Origin: Mucilaginibacter sabulilitoris
GTDB taxonomy: Bacteria > Bacteroidota > Bacteroidia > Sphingobacteriales > Sphingobacteriaceae
Assembly: GCF_034262375.1 (NCBI RefSeq)
Contig: NZ_CP139558.1
Location: 1,736,001-1,800,000 of the forward strand
Reading direction: 5' to 3'
DNA length: 64,000 nucleotides
The notes under the pieces were generated by a model, which was given only the letters and a program-made list of their open reading frames with translations, searched no databases and was not told where the DNA came from. This document shows positions 17,811 to 27,345 of the stretch, in pieces. Each line of letters begins with the position of its first letter. The first letter of the stretch is position 1. A program made the translations under genes and the position numbers.

Positions 17811-18395
17811 TTACAAATTAAAGGCGTAGGCAATTCTTAATCCAACAAAGTTATTGCTGCTGCCGTTGGTATAAAATTTACTGTTGCTCTCATACCTGAC
17901 ACCTGCATCTATATAGTTTTTAGCACCTACCTTAAACATTACACCTACTTGTGGTGAGTATACAAAGGCTGCTGATTTGGTAGCGCCTAAATCAGATTTG
18001 TTAACAATGAATGATGAACCTGCTTCGCCCTGTATATAAAAGTTTTTAACAGGAAAGTATTTTAAACCAGCCATAACCGGTATTAATTGAATATCAGGAG
18101 CATTAGATACATTGTTTGCATAAATATTATTGAAACCGGTAGTGAAAGTGGCATAAAGCTGATCTCTTACAATTGGTAAATCTGCCTGTAATGAACCACC
18201 AAAATTCCAGCTGTAATTGTCATTCAGTTTACCAATAGGCAAACCTGACTCAATACCGGCACTTAACCGGATGCCGGAACCAAGTGAAGTAGTTTTTGGA
18301 GTAACAGAGGGTGTAATATCTTGTGCTTTAAGGTTCAAGGAAATAATTGATAATAATGAAACTATTAAAACACTTAGTTTATTTAAAGTTTTCAT
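17811..18395 (-). CDS. Small outer-membrane beta-barrel protein
   Basis: 194 residues: a signal peptide (MKTLNKLSVLIVSLLSIISLNLKAQ), then alternating strands rich in Gly and aromatic residues, ending in FVGLRIAYAFNL with the terminal aromatic-hydrophobic pattern of outer-membrane barrels. This fits the outer membrane beta-barrel (OmpA/OmpW-like) domain common in Bacteroidota. No ligand or role can be read. Downstream of AraC but separated by about 300 nt. Confidence 0.75.
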   Translation of the reverse strand: MKTLNKLSVLIVSLLSIISLNLKAQDITPSVTPKTTSLGSGIRLSAGIESGLPIGKLNDNYSWNFGGSLQADLPIVRDQLYATFTTGFNNIYANNVSNAPDIQLIPVMAGLKYFPVKNFYIQGEAGSSFIVNKSDLGATKSAAFVYSPQVGVMFKVGAKNYIDAGVRYESNSKFYTNGSSNNFVGLRIAYAFNL

Positions 18396-18697
18396 GATTG
18401 TTTTGGTGTAGTATGAGTTGTTATATATGATAGAATTTAGAATGTTCTGTTAAAAGATCATCTGTAAATGATTGTTAAAACCTGATAAGTTCCCCAGTAC
18501 AACTGGAGTAATCTGCCTTTTAATAAGTTTAAGTTTTCCTTTTTCATGACCGTTATTTTTAATTGACATGTCAAAGGTACTGCGGTTATGGAGGCACATC
18601 AATCTCAATAAATCGGTTTTAACAACCAATTTTTCCGGCAGATGAAAATTACCGTCAGGCAATAGTCATAACGGGTATTTTGGCAAGGGGGAGAGGA

Positions 18698-19612
18698 TTA
18701 CAGTTGCTTAAATTCGGTTGGATTATAACCTGCAAAGCGCTTAAAGAAACGGCTGAAGTGCGAACTATTATCAAAGTTTAGCCGCTCGGCAATTTCCTTA
18801 ATGCTAAGACCCGATGATGATAAAAGATACTGGGCTTCCAGGTACATGCGATTATGGATCACGTGGAGTGCGTTTTGCCCTGTTTCGTTCTTTACTATCT
18901 CTGTTAAATATTTGGCAGATATAAATAGTTCATCCGCATATTCCTGCACGGTTTTAAGGGTGAGGAATTTATCTTCTACCAGTTTTTTAAACTTATACAC
19001 CAGCTGGTATTGTTTACTGAGGTGCCGGGTAGAGTGCAGCAGGCAGCTTTCGCAGGCCCGGTTCATTTCATACAGCAGGTCTGTTAACAGCAGGCGCAAT
19101 ATCTGTAAATGGAAGGCGCCTTTTTCCCGGCTTTCATCACTTATTTTTTCGTAAAGCGCTTTTAGTGAAATTACCGCTTTTTGAGGCAGACCATAAATAG
19201 GCGGATAATCTGGGTTCACCTCCAGCAGGTTATCTACAATGTTTTCTTTCAGGAAATTATGCGTCAGAAACTCTTTTTTAAACAATACCTGGTATAGGAG
19301 CAAATCGTCAGAAGCATCCTCAAAAGAAGTAATATACGCCGGCGATACCAGGTGAATGGAATTAGGGTAAACCTCAAATACAAAATGGCCTATTGTTTTT
19401 TTGCAGCTGCCGTTAAGACATAATATCACCGAGTAGTAATCTGTTTTAATGGGCAAACCGTGTGTTAAGCCCGGTTCATTACCTAATACTGCAAAATCGT
19501 CCTGGTTCCAACCGCCGTCAGCAATCCCAAAACTCGATTGGTTAGTATTTGCATTCGCGATGTGCCGGTTAAGTGCAGAAGGGATATCTAAAACAGTTAT
19601 TTTGTTACTCAT
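18698..19612 (-). CDS. AraC-family transcriptional regulator
   Basis: 304 residues. The N-terminal ~150 form a cupin-like sensory part (FEVYPNSIHLVSP). The C-terminal ~100 hold two helix-turn-helix motifs: LKTVQEYADELFISAKYLTEIVKNETG and SIKEIAERLNFDNSSHFSRFFKRFAGYNPTEF, the classic AraC signature. The effector and targets are unknown. The neighbouring LytTR/LytS genes start 50 nt upstream of it on the same strand, so one regulatory block is possible. Confidence 0.93.
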   Translation of the reverse strand: MSNKITVLDIPSALNRHIANANTNQSSFGIADGGWNQDDFAVLGNEPGLTHGLPIKTDYYSVILCLNGSCKKTIGHFVFEVYPNSIHLVSPAYITSFEDASDDLLLYQVLFKKEFLTHNFLKENIVDNLLEVNPDYPPIYGLPQKAVISLKALYEKISDESREKGAFHLQILRLLLTDLLYEMNRACESCLLHSTRHLSKQYQLVYKFKKLVEDKFLTLKTVQEYADELFISAKYLTEIVKNETGQNALHVIHNRMYLEAQYLLSSSGLSIKEIAERLNFDNSSHFSRFFKRFAGYNPTEFKQL

Positions 19613-19663
19613 ATGTAAAAGCAGGTAGCTTCAAATATAAGGGAAATTGCATGGTTTTGCAGC

Positions 19664-20395
19664 TTAGTCAAATTGCAGCCGTTCGGCTTTTAGCTTTTTT
19701 TGAACATCCTGCTTGTAGTTGCGGCCTATGGGCAATTCATGACCGGCTATTTCAATGCTATAAGAGTAAAAAGAATCTATTTTGGCCAATGCCACCATAA
19801 ACGAGCGGTGTATTCTCACAAACTTATTTTCGGGAAGCATTTCTTCTAAAATGCTGATCTTTTGCCGGGTAATGTAGGTGTGGTCTTTCGTTACTACTTT
19901 TACATAATCGCGCAGGCTCTCTATCCATAAAATATCATTTACATTTACTTTAATGGTTTTACGCTCGACCTTAAGGTATATAAATGTTTCATGATCATTA
20001 ACCATTGTTTCATGGGTAACAGCAGGCCGGGACTTATTTTCGGTTAACTGATAAATTTTATCAACGGCACGCAAAAAACGCTCGAAAGAAATGGGCTTCA
20101 GCAGGTAATCAACCGCGTTTAATTCAAAACCTTCCAGGGCATACTCACTGTGGGCGGTGGTGAAAATTACTTTCGGCGGATTTTTTAGGCTTCGCAGCAG
20201 GTCGGTACCCTTAATGCCCGGCATTTGTATATCCAAAAACATCAGGTCGATAGTTTTTTGCTGCAATAGCTGAAAAGCTTGTATGGCATCCGCGCATTTG
20301 CCAACCAGTTCCATTTGGTTAAACTGCGCCAGGTATTTTTCCAGTACCTCTATAGCATGTGGCTCGTCATCAACTATCAGCGTGCGGATCTTCAT
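19664..20395 (-). CDS. LytTR-family response regulator
   Basis: 243 residues: an N-terminal receiver (LIVDDEPHAIEVLEKYL, phospho-acceptor Asp in MFLDIQMPGIKG, Lys in NAVDYLLKPIS) and a C-terminal LytTR DNA-binding domain (FIYLKVERKTIKVNVNDILWIESLRDYVKV). The start overlaps the kinase gene by 4 nt (ATGA), so the two are translationally coupled. It presumably binds DNA after phosphorylation by the partner kinase. Confidence 0.95.
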   Translation of the reverse strand: MKIRTLIVDDEPHAIEVLEKYLAQFNQMELVGKCADAIQAFQLLQQKTIDLMFLDIQMPGIKGTDLLRSLKNPPKVIFTTAHSEYALEGFELNAVDYLLKPISFERFLRAVDKIYQLTENKSRPAVTHETMVNDHETFIYLKVERKTIKVNVNDILWIESLRDYVKVVTKDHTYITRQKISILEEMLPENKFVRIHRSFMVALAKIDSFYSYSIEIAGHELPIGRNYKQDVQKKLKAERLQFD

Positions 20396-21510
20396 ACGTT
20401 TACCAATTGTTTTAAGGGCTGTTTAATCGTATTCAGGTCCATATCGAGAATGATAAGGAAAGTTTCATCCTCATTCATGATCTTAAGCTTTGAAGTAGCA
20501 GGGTATAGCAAGTCGAGCCGTTTCATTACGTTTTTTAAGCCAATGTGGCCACGGTTTGTTGCTTCACCATTATCGGGCTGTTTCTCGGGATTATTGTTTG
20601 CTACCTTTAATTTAAAATGGTTTCCGGTGATGCTCATATCAATATTAATCCATACCAGTCCGGTTTTTTCGCTCGTGCCGTGTTTAAAGGCATTTTCAAT
20701 AAATGGCAGTATTACCAGCGGGGCTATTATTTTATTTTGGGGGCTGCCGGTAACGGTAAAGTTAATGTCGATACGATCTTCATAGCGCAGTTTTTCCAGC
20801 TTAATATATTGCTGTATCATCAATATTTCTTTTTCTAGCGGTACCTCACTGGTATTGCATTCATACAGCATGTACCGCAAAATACCCGACAGGTCAAGAA
20901 TAAGCTGCGGTGATTTAGGTGAATTATCTAAACTTAAAGCGTAAAGATTATTTAGTGTATTAAACAAAAAATGAGGGTGTACCTGTGCTTTTAAAGCGCT
21001 TAACTCAGCTTCTAAGGCTGCTTGTTTGCGCTCGTACCACATTTTAAACAGCTTAATAGCCAGCACAAAACCAATAATGAGGTTTACACCCTTTAAAGCG
21101 TTCACCATGCTTTGCATATCAAGCATGTTCACAAAAAAAGGTTGCTGGGTGGCTTTAATATAACCGGGGTCGATAATGTTCATTACCCTCACGAGGTAAG
21201 GGTTTACAAATAATATGGCCACAGCCCGGGTTAAAAATAATGATACAACTATCAGGAATATTAACAGCGACGTGAATTTTAAATAATCCTTAACAAACAG
21301 GTACCGCGGAATTATCCAATAGGCAATTGCATAATAGTATGCAATTTGAACAGGCATAAAAAACAGGTTATTTCTTAATGAAATCCAAAAACTGGTTTGT
21401 ACCGAATAAAGGCTTGCTACTATTAAGTAAACGACAGCCCAAAACAACAAGTGCTGGTAAACACGTGGTATTTTTATTTTGCTAAGCCCCCTGTCAATGA
21501 CGTCATTCAT
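20392..21510 (-). CDS. LytS-type sensor histidine kinase (His_kinase family)
   Basis: 372 residues with four N-terminal membrane helices (residues ~18-150) and no large extracytoplasmic sensor. The kinase core follows: the phospho-accepting His in QVHPHFLFNTLNNLYAL, then an HATPase domain with PFIENAFKHG and GHIGLKNVMKRL. It pairs with the overlapping LytTR regulator. The stimulus is unknown. Confidence 0.94.
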   Translation of the reverse strand: MNDVIDRGLSKIKIPRVYQHLLFWAVVYLIVASLYSVQTSFWISLRNNLFFMPVQIAYYYAIAYWIIPRYLFVKDYLKFTSLLIFLIVVSLFLTRAVAILFVNPYLVRVMNIIDPGYIKATQQPFFVNMLDMQSMVNALKGVNLIIGFVLAIKLFKMWYERKQAALEAELSALKAQVHPHFLFNTLNNLYALSLDNSPKSPQLILDLSGILRYMLYECNTSEVPLEKEILMIQQYIKLEKLRYEDRIDINFTVTGSPQNKIIAPLVILPFIENAFKHGTSEKTGLVWINIDMSITGNHFKLKVANNNPEKQPDNGEATNRGHIGLKNVMKRLDLLYPATSKLKIMNEDETFLIILDMDLNTIKQPLKQLVNV

Positions 21511-21748
21511 ATAGCTAATTTACTCTATAGCAACCAAAAGATGCGAAATCTTTTATTAAATGCGACAAACCGCATGCTTTTGTAGACAGACTGCAGAGAA
21601 TTTTTTAACTGGAGTAACTATTTTAGTACCAATGCTAATAGGCTGATAAAAGCAGGTGTTTGTCGCCATTTAACTGCTGAATAGCATAGCTGTTTTTTAC
21701 TGATTTATAGCCGGGTTAATTTAGTTCGATGAATTAAAAACCTGAGTT

Positions 21749-22057
21749 ATGAAAAAGATAATAATAACAGCATTGATTCTGGTAAGCGCGTTATGCGGCT
21801 GGGCTCAAAACAAGGTAGAGGCTAATCATGGTTATTGGGTAGTGGAGAGCAATGTTAATAAGCCCAAAATACAAACCATAAGGTTTTATAGTGATGACGC
21901 TAAACTGCTTTACGAGGAAACGGTAAATACCGGACTAAATTTAAAGCGCAAAAAAGTGCAGCTGGCTTTGAACCAGATTTCGAACAAGCTGTACGAAAAT
22001 AAAGAATACATAGAAGGCAAAAAGCTAATTGCCCTCACGTTTAACATAAAACGATAA
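21749..22057 (+). CDS. Small exported protein of unknown function
   Basis: 102 residues with a clear signal peptide (MKKIIITALILVSALCGWAQ). The mature part (~82 residues) is basic and contains HGYWVVESNVNKPKIQTIRFY. I do not recognise a domain. It is divergent from the LytS gene, so it may be a target of that system, but nothing in the sequence proves it. A terminator follows. Confidence 0.7.
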   Translation: MKKIIITALILVSALCGWAQNKVEANHGYWVVESNVNKPKIQTIRFYSDDAKLLYEETVNTGLNLKRKKVQLALNQISNKLYENKEYIEGKKLIALTFNIKR

Positions 22058-22079
22058 CGATCTTTTTTAATTATACTTT

Positions 22080-22118
22080 GAACAAGGGTTGGCGCGAGGC
22101 CAGCCCTGTTCTGTTTTA
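22080..22118 (+). terminator. Terminator after the small exported protein
   Basis: A GC-rich stem GAACAAGGGTTGGC/GCCAGCCCTGTTC with a 5-nt loop is followed by TGTTTTAT, a weak T-run. Confidence 0.65.
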
Positions 22119-22184
22119 TAAGTTTAGTAGCAGTAATTAGTATCAGGATTTATGCAATCACTAATTCCTTCACTCAATAATTCG

Positions 22185-24275
22185 CTAATTAATCTCCTGC
22201 TCAACCCAGTTGCCGTCTTCTTTAATAATGCCAATCAGTTCATCAAGCGCGTTGGCCGAGCTGATGTTTTTCTTTACAGCTTCCTTGCCACGATAAAGGG
22301 TAACCTTATCAGTACCTGAACCTACGTAGCCATAATCGGCATCGGCCATTTCGCCCGGGCCGTTTACGATACAGCCCATAATACCGATCTTCAGTCCTTT
22401 GAGGTGACTTGTACGGCTGCGGATCATCTGGGTGGTAACCATCAGATCAAACAAAGTACGGCCACAGCTTGGGCATGATATATATTCTGTTTTGGAAATT
22501 CTGGAGCGTGTAGCCTGCAAAATGCCAAAAGCGGTTGAGGTAACAACATTAGTGGGCAATTCAGGCGCGTCTATCCAGATACCATCGCCAAAACCATCAA
22601 CTAATAATGCCCCCAGATCTGTAGCAGCGTATAGCTGAAGTTTAGTGGTGAGTAGTGAGTGGTGAGTGGTGAGTTCATTTTGTCCGTTGTTTGAACTATA
22701 TGTTTTTTTTTCTAACTCATCACTCATCACTCCAAACTGATAACTTCTTTTTACGATTACCGGTACTTCTAAACCCAGTTCTTCGAGTTTAAAGAAGAAG
22801 CTTCGCTGATCGGCCATGCCGTGCAGGGCTGTGGTTTCCAATACCAATACCAGTGAATTGTCAAAAGGCAAAGCGCCAAACTCGTCCGAATCAATATCGG
22901 CCGGTAGTATCCTTACCAGGTTTAATTTAGATGAGCGGTTAGCATCAGCAGCAATATATTCTGCTAATGAAAACACGGGATGGCAATTGATTTTGTCACC
23001 CAGTTTTTGCCAGGTTTTATAGTTGTAAAGCTGCTTTAAATTACTCGGGAATACAAACGATGGCAACTCATCGGCCAAGTAAACAAAATCAACCGATTGC
23101 TCGGCCATATTATATTTATCAAGCAGAGGCGAGTATATATATCCCGCATCTTTTAACACCGCCGGGTCTTTTAAATTTTTGGCCGACAGGTCAACCACCA
23201 CCCTTGGTACCATATGACCGCCAATAAATGCATTAGCCTCGTAGGTATGGCGTTTTTTGTATTCGTAGGGATTATGCTGCGCAGGTGAAAGATTAAACGT
23301 TAAAGGTGAAAGGTCTTTCTCTTCCATTTTATCATTATCTTTTGTCTTTAACCTTTCGCCTTTCGCCCTTTCAACGTATCGCTTCACCAGCTCAATGGCA
23401 ACAGGTGCTTCAGCTTCAGGCTCTTCGGTGAGGGAAACACGAACGGTGTCGCCCAGACCATCCTCCAGTAAAGTGCCTATACCAACGGCAGATTTAATAC
23501 GACCGTCTTCACCGTCGCCGGCCTCGGTTACGCCAAGGTGCAGCGGGTAGTTCATGCCCTCGGCAACCATGGTTTCAACCAGTAAACGGTAGGCTTGAAC
23601 CATTACCTGCGGATTGCTCGATTTCATAGAGACCACGAGGTTGTAATAGTTCAGCGTTTCGCACATGCGCATAAACTCCATGGCCGATTCTACCATGCCC
23701 TGTGGGGTATCACCATAGCGGCTCATGATACGGTCGCTCAACGAACCGTGATTGGTTCCGATGCGCATGGCGGTGCCATATTCCTTGCAAATACCAACCA
23801 GCGGCGCGAATTTTTTGTAAATGCGTTCCAGCTCGCCCTGGTATTCCTGATCGGTATAATCTATCTGGTCGAATTTCTTTTTATCGGCGTAGTTGCCCGG
23901 GTTTACACGTACTTTTTCAACAATGCGTGCAGCCACTTCGGCGGCGTTTGGAGTAAAGTGTATATCAGCAACCAGCGGCACATTATATCCACGCTGGCGA
24001 AGTTGTTTTTTTATCTCGGCCAGATTTTGAGCCTCTTTAATGCTGGGAGCAGTAATACGTACATATTCACAACCGGCATCAACCATACGGATGGATTGCT
24101 CAACCGTACCAATGGTATCCATGGTATCGGTAGTGGTCATGCTTTGTATGCGGATTGGATTATTGCCGCCCATAGGCACATCGCCAATAAAAACCTCACG
24201 GGTAACAAACCGCGAATATTCAGTTAGCGAATTGCAATAACGGCCCTGCAGCAATTTAACAGCATCAGTATTCAT
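22185..24275 (-). CDS. ispG: 4-hydroxy-3-methylbut-2-enyl diphosphate synthase (IspG/GcpE), with in-frame repeat inserts
   Basis: This [4Fe-4S] enzyme converts MEcPP to HMBPP in the MEP isoprenoid pathway. It is 696 residues from the ATG at 24275. An upstream TTG at 24299 lies inside the -7 promoter box and is rejected. The N-terminal TIM barrel has GGNNPIRIQSMTTTDTMDT. The C-terminal iron-sulfur part has CPSCGRTLFD and GIMGCIVNGPGEMADADYG. It has the three-domain form with a middle insert known from plants and Bacteroidota. Residues ~301-331 and ~511-545 are low-complexity peptides encoded by palindromic repeats (see findings), so it is longer than expected. Confidence 0.95.
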   Translation of the reverse strand: MNTDAVKLLQGRYCNSLTEYSRFVTREVFIGDVPMGGNNPIRIQSMTTTDTMDTIGTVEQSIRMVDAGCEYVRITAPSIKEAQNLAEIKKQLRQRGYNVPLVADIHFTPNAAEVAARIVEKVRVNPGNYADKKKFDQIDYTDQEYQGELERIYKKFAPLVGICKEYGTAMRIGTNHGSLSDRIMSRYGDTPQGMVESAMEFMRMCETLNYYNLVVSMKSSNPQVMVQAYRLLVETMVAEGMNYPLHLGVTEAGDGEDGRIKSAVGIGTLLEDGLGDTVRVSLTEEPEAEAPVAIELVKRYVERAKGERLKTKDNDKMEEKDLSPLTFNLSPAQHNPYEYKKRHTYEANAFIGGHMVPRVVVDLSAKNLKDPAVLKDAGYIYSPLLDKYNMAEQSVDFVYLADELPSFVFPSNLKQLYNYKTWQKLGDKINCHPVFSLAEYIAADANRSSKLNLVRILPADIDSDEFGALPFDNSLVLVLETTALHGMADQRSFFFKLEELGLEVPVIVKRSYQFGVMSDELEKKTYSSNNGQNELTTHHSLLTTKLQLYAATDLGALLVDGFGDGIWIDAPELPTNVVTSTAFGILQATRSRISKTEYISCPSCGRTLFDLMVTTQMIRSRTSHLKGLKIGIMGCIVNGPGEMADADYGYVGSGTDKVTLYRGKEAVKKNISSANALDELIGIIKEDGNWVEQEIN
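22639..22738. repeat. Palindromic repeat inside ispG (AGTGATGAGT type)
   Basis: Left arm 22639-22660 (AGTTTAGTGGTGAGTAGTGAGT) and right arm 22715-22738 are imperfect inverted repeats with a ~55-nt loop. The same sequence type occurs in the ilvC-leuC gap at 57280-57355. Here it is translated in frame. Confidence 0.75.
23284..23375. repeat. Second palindromic repeat inside ispG (AAAGGTGAAAGGT type)
   Basis: AAAGGTGAAAGGT at 23303-23315 is inverted against ACCTTTCGCCTTT at 23351-23363, with partial matches outside. The arms are quasi-repeats of a GAAAGG word. It encodes a charged linker at residues ~301-331. Confidence 0.65.
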
Positions 24276-24296
24276 GCTTAGATAATTAATAAGATG

Positions 24297-24304
24297 CAAA
24301 TTTA
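24297..24304 (-). promoter_or_regulatory. -7 promoter box for ispG
   Basis: On the minus strand the sequence is TAAATTTG, a perfect TAnnTTTG, ending 21 nt before the ATG at 24275. Its position excludes the upstream TTG as start. Confidence 0.6.
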
Positions 24305-24414
24305 ATGAATATGTTGGGGATTAGCAGGGCAATTATGTAAAGCATGAATTAATATGACCTAAAGGATAGTATAGTAATATGTTTATTTTAGCGACCTATA
24401 ACCTTATCTGTATT

Positions 24415-25251
24415 ATGAAAAATAACTTATGGCTTGCTTTTCTGCTCGGAATATTCATTTCCTGTAAGAGTAATACTAAACAGCCTGTTTTGAAGTCAAC
24501 TGAAACTACTCCATTGATGGATAACTCAAAGCTACTCATAGCCGAATTTAAACCGATAATTCAGGGAGTATGGGTAAAAAGTGCCTACATAGACAAGGTG
24601 ATTCAAACAAAATCGCCATTGGCTGCAGCCGGTGAGGATAATGGAATGACCACAATGATTATTAATACAGATCAAATAGCGGGTGATAGTATTTCAGTGG
24701 GAGCAGGCTGGAACAATCATGATGGCAGTAATTTGATACTCAGGTTTAAAGCGGGATCTCAAAAAGCAACTATACAATTTGGTACAGGCGACCTTGGGTA
24801 TTCTGTAAAAGGCAGAGATACTATTTTAACGACTTATTGGCCGGGTGAAAAAGATAAAAGCAAAATGATAGCTACCCATTATAAAAGAGCATTTAAAAAA
24901 AATACTGAAGAATTGGGCCTGGGTTTAGATTATATGATCAATAAAGGAATTATTGCAGGTAATTATATCTTGACTGATGATTCCGGAAATAAATCTAAAG
25001 TGAATTTTAATGCTGATGGAAGCGTGAATGGCATTTTGAATTTTAAAAAGTACGGTATTAATATCGATCTGAATTCAGATGTAATGGATAATCTGGATGA
25101 GATCGGATTTGATTTTAATAGGAAAGGTCATAAATCTTACTCATTTAAGATCAATGCCGACACTTTAATGCTCTATGAAACCAAGCCTAATACCGATTCG
25201 ACATTATTGATTTTGGATGAGTTAAAGTATAAATTAGTAAAGCAAAAATAA
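24415..25251 (+). CDS. Lipoprotein of unknown function
   Basis: 278 residues from the ATG at 24415. A short signal sequence (MKNNLWLAFLLGIFISC) ends in a lipobox-like FISC, so Cys17 is probably lipidated. The mature part looks beta-rich, without a domain I recognise. A longer frame from 24379 would spoil the signal peptide. It converges on the RDD gene with a 3-nt gap and no visible terminator. Confidence 0.75.
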   Translation: MKNNLWLAFLLGIFISCKSNTKQPVLKSTETTPLMDNSKLLIAEFKPIIQGVWVKSAYIDKVIQTKSPLAAAGEDNGMTTMIINTDQIAGDSISVGAGWNNHDGSNLILRFKAGSQKATIQFGTGDLGYSVKGRDTILTTYWPGEKDKSKMIATHYKRAFKKNTEELGLGLDYMINKGIIAGNYILTDDSGNKSKVNFNADGSVNGILNFKKYGINIDLNSDVMDNLDEIGFDFNRKGHKSYSFKINADTLMLYETKPNTDSTLLILDELKYKLVKQK

Positions 25252-25254
25252 TCT

Positions 25255-25866
25255 CTAAAATAGTCTGTCCTTAATTACCAACGTACCTGCTATCATATCA
25301 TGCAGGCATTGCTGCTTTTTATTGAAAAAGGCTAACAGATAGCCAATGAAAAACGTACCCACCGAAAATATTTTCGAAAGATTACGACCTATAGCTTTGC
25401 CAGTACTGATGCGGTTGCCGTACATATCAACTACCCTGATCTTTAACATCTGCTTGCCGTAGGTGGCCTGTTTTGCGGAGCTTTCCATAATGATCTGGTA
25501 AACTGCCCGGGCCACGGGAGTGATGCCCAAAATGATGAAAGTAGTAGTAAGGCGGGTTTCTTTATCCTGTATAAACAGTATTACAACAATAAAAGTAATG
25601 ATGATAAACACCCCGAAAAGTATAAACCAATCAAGCACCGAAGCCAGCAGGCGCTGATCAAAACTGCCATAATATTGTACCAGCAATGTTGGTTTGGCAA
25701 AGCCTAATAATTCCCTGAGTTCGGCAATTTCCTGTGCTTCTTTGTAATCATCCATTTCAGGGGTTTTTACAAAGTCGCCGGGTTTTATTTGAAAGGCTTT
25801 TAATTCATCGAGGCTAAAAGGCCCTTCAGGTTTACCTTCAATTACCAATATGTAGGTTTGAGCCAT
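25255..25866 (-). CDS. RDD-family membrane protein with N-terminal GYF-like domain
   Basis: 203 residues. The first ~55 match the GYF_2 type (YILVIEGKPEGPFSLDELKAFQIKPGDFV). The rest is an RDD domain with three membrane helices: residues ~80-105, a stretch near 115, and ~165-185. It shows RLLASVLDWFILFG and KQATYGKQMLKIRVVD. RDD proteins are inner-membrane proteins of mostly unknown, sometimes transport-related, function. Confidence 0.85.
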   Translation of the reverse strand: MAQTYILVIEGKPEGPFSLDELKAFQIKPGDFVKTPEMDDYKEAQEIAELRELLGFAKPTLLVQYYGSFDQRLLASVLDWFILFGVFIIITFIVVILFIQDKETRLTTTFIILGITPVARAVYQIIMESSAKQATYGKQMLKIRVVDMYGNRISTGKAIGRNLSKIFSVGTFFIGYLLAFFNKKQQCLHDMIAGTLVIKDRLF

Positions 25867-25959
25867 GCGGGTTATTTTTATTAGGAATGCTGAATGGGAT
25901 AAAAGTTACACCAAAGTCGATATTTTACTCTAATGTATTAAAAATGGCGGTTAACCAAA

Positions 25960-26029
25960 TTGTCATTCTGAGCGACAGTGAAGAATCTATTCTTGAATAT
26001 GCAAATCGGCGATTAGATACTTCGTTCCT
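25960..26029. repeat. Left part of a GTCATTCTGAG-type palindrome split by IS110
   Basis: TTGTCATTCTGAGCGACAG at 25960-25978 is the left arm. The inner part of the right arm, AGATACTTCGTTCCT, ends at 26029. The arm resumes at 27566 (CTCAGCATGACAA) beyond the insertion element. Confidence 0.75.
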
Positions 26030-26046
26030 ACCCATGACATAATAAT

Positions 26047-27345
26047 TTAAGCAGGCACAAGTTCCATATTTAATTCAAGGGCAAGTCTTTCTAATCGCCT
26101 TTGTTTCTGTTCTTTAAGAATGTTCTCATACGAGTGAAGGCCCTTCTCTACAAAGTCGGCGCCTTTTACGATTAAACGCCAGTATTGAGCAGCCAGTTTT
26201 CTGGCTGTAGCTTTAATAGCTATCGCGGGGCCTTTTCTACCCCTTAACCTTCTTGCAAATGAACCCCAGCCGATATACTTGCTGTTCAATAATCCATGGG
26301 CCATCTGTTTGAATATTTGCCCAACGGTCGGCTTACCCTTGCTTTTACTTTTGTTTTTCTTTCCTGAACGGTCATGCCCCGGCGATAAACCAAGCCAACT
26401 GGTGAAATGTTTTTCACTTGGCCATCGGCTAAGATCCGAACCTACCTCTGTGTATAACTGTAACCAGTTGTAATCTGTAATACCCGGGAGTTTGGTCGCG
26501 TCTTTACCATCAAATATCTTCAACAAGTGATCCCCCAGATTATCGATATTAGGTTTGTTGTGACGGATCGCTTTGCGTTTCCCGCCGCTTATTCCCGGCG
26601 GTAGGCTCTTGTCCCTGTTGATCCGCTGTAAAACACGATCAATCTGACTGTCGCATTCCTGTATCTGACCCTGATAAAAACCATAGCCCTTATAGGCCTG
26701 ACCCAAGGCAAAAAGCCCCTGGGCTGTATAATGGCCCTGCAAGGCCTTCAATAGTTCTTCTCCTTTATTCTCCCTGATCTTTTTATGGCACAGTGAAAAC
26801 AACTTAGCAGGATCACGCTCACCCTGCAGTATCGCATCGATCAACGCCATGCCGCTTACTCCATGGACCTGGCTTAATACCTCCGGCAAACGGATATTCA
26901 TTTCTATCAGTGCCTTCTGCATGTGTTGAACATGCATGGCCGCACTCCGAAGGTGATCCTCCCGAAGACGCTGATAACTACGCAATTCTTTGATATGCCC
27001 CTCTGAAACATAACAGCGGTTCAGTAAACCATAGCTATGCAACTGCTGTATCCACTGGCAATCCTTTACATCTGTTTTTCTGCCTGGTAACTGCCGTGTC
27101 TGCCGCCCGTCAACAAGCCACACATCTAATCCCGCATCCAAAAGAATATCATAAAGCACATACCAGTAAACTCCTGTCGCTTCCATGGCTACCGTACTTA
27201 CTTTATGCTCCAATAAATAATGCTTAAGTGATTCCAGATCACTGGTGAAAGTTTCAAACGAACGAACCGGCTGACCTTCAAGCCCCACGAATAGCTTACG
27301 GGCGCCTATATCTATGCCCGCTGCATGAAAATGCATCTTTTCCAT
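26047..27345 (-). CDS. IS110-family transposase (DEDD recombinase)
   Basis: 432 residues. The N-terminal RuvC-like domain has the full DEDD set: Asp12 (GIDIGARK), Glu55 (AMEATGVYW), Asp92 and Asp95 (GRKTDVKDCQW). The C-terminal transposase_20 domain begins near LPGITDYNW and contains SWLGLSPGHDRSGKK, where a Ser (probably Ser326) is expected to form the covalent DNA link. No frameshift or stop interrupts it, so it may be active. Family members recombine DNA under guidance of a bridge RNA. Confidence 0.96.
   Translation of the reverse strand: MEKMHFHAAGIDIGARKLFVGLEGQPVRSFETFTSDLESLKHYLLEHKVSTVAMEATGVYWYVLYDILLDAGLDVWLVDGRQTRQLPGRKTDVKDCQWIQQLHSYGLLNRCYVSEGHIKELRSYQRLREDHLRSAAMHVQHMQKALIEMNIRLPEVLSQVHGVSGMALIDAILQGERDPAKLFSLCHKKIRENKGEELLKALQGHYTAQGLFALGQAYKGYGFYQGQIQECDSQIDRVLQRINRDKSLPPGISGGKRKAIRHNKPNIDNLGDHLLKIFDGKDATKLPGITDYNWLQLYTEVGSDLSRWPSEKHFTSWLGLSPGHDRSGKKNKSKSKGKPTVGQIFKQMAHGLLNSKYIGWGSFARRLRGRKGPAIAIKATARKLAAQYWRLIVKGADFVEKGLHSYENILKEQKQRRLERLALELNMELVPA

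Noticed and set aside
18450..18662. 70-codon minus-strand frame between the small barrel gene and AraC
   Set aside because: No start context, no family resemblance, and composition like intergenic DNA.
22639..22738. GAGTGGTGAGTGGTGAGT run as a CRISPR or microsatellite
   Set aside because: Units are short and irregular, with no spacers, and the block forms an inverted rather than a direct array.
24276..24299. Upstream TTG start for ispG
   Set aside because: The TTG lies inside the -7 promoter box, so it would not be in the transcript.
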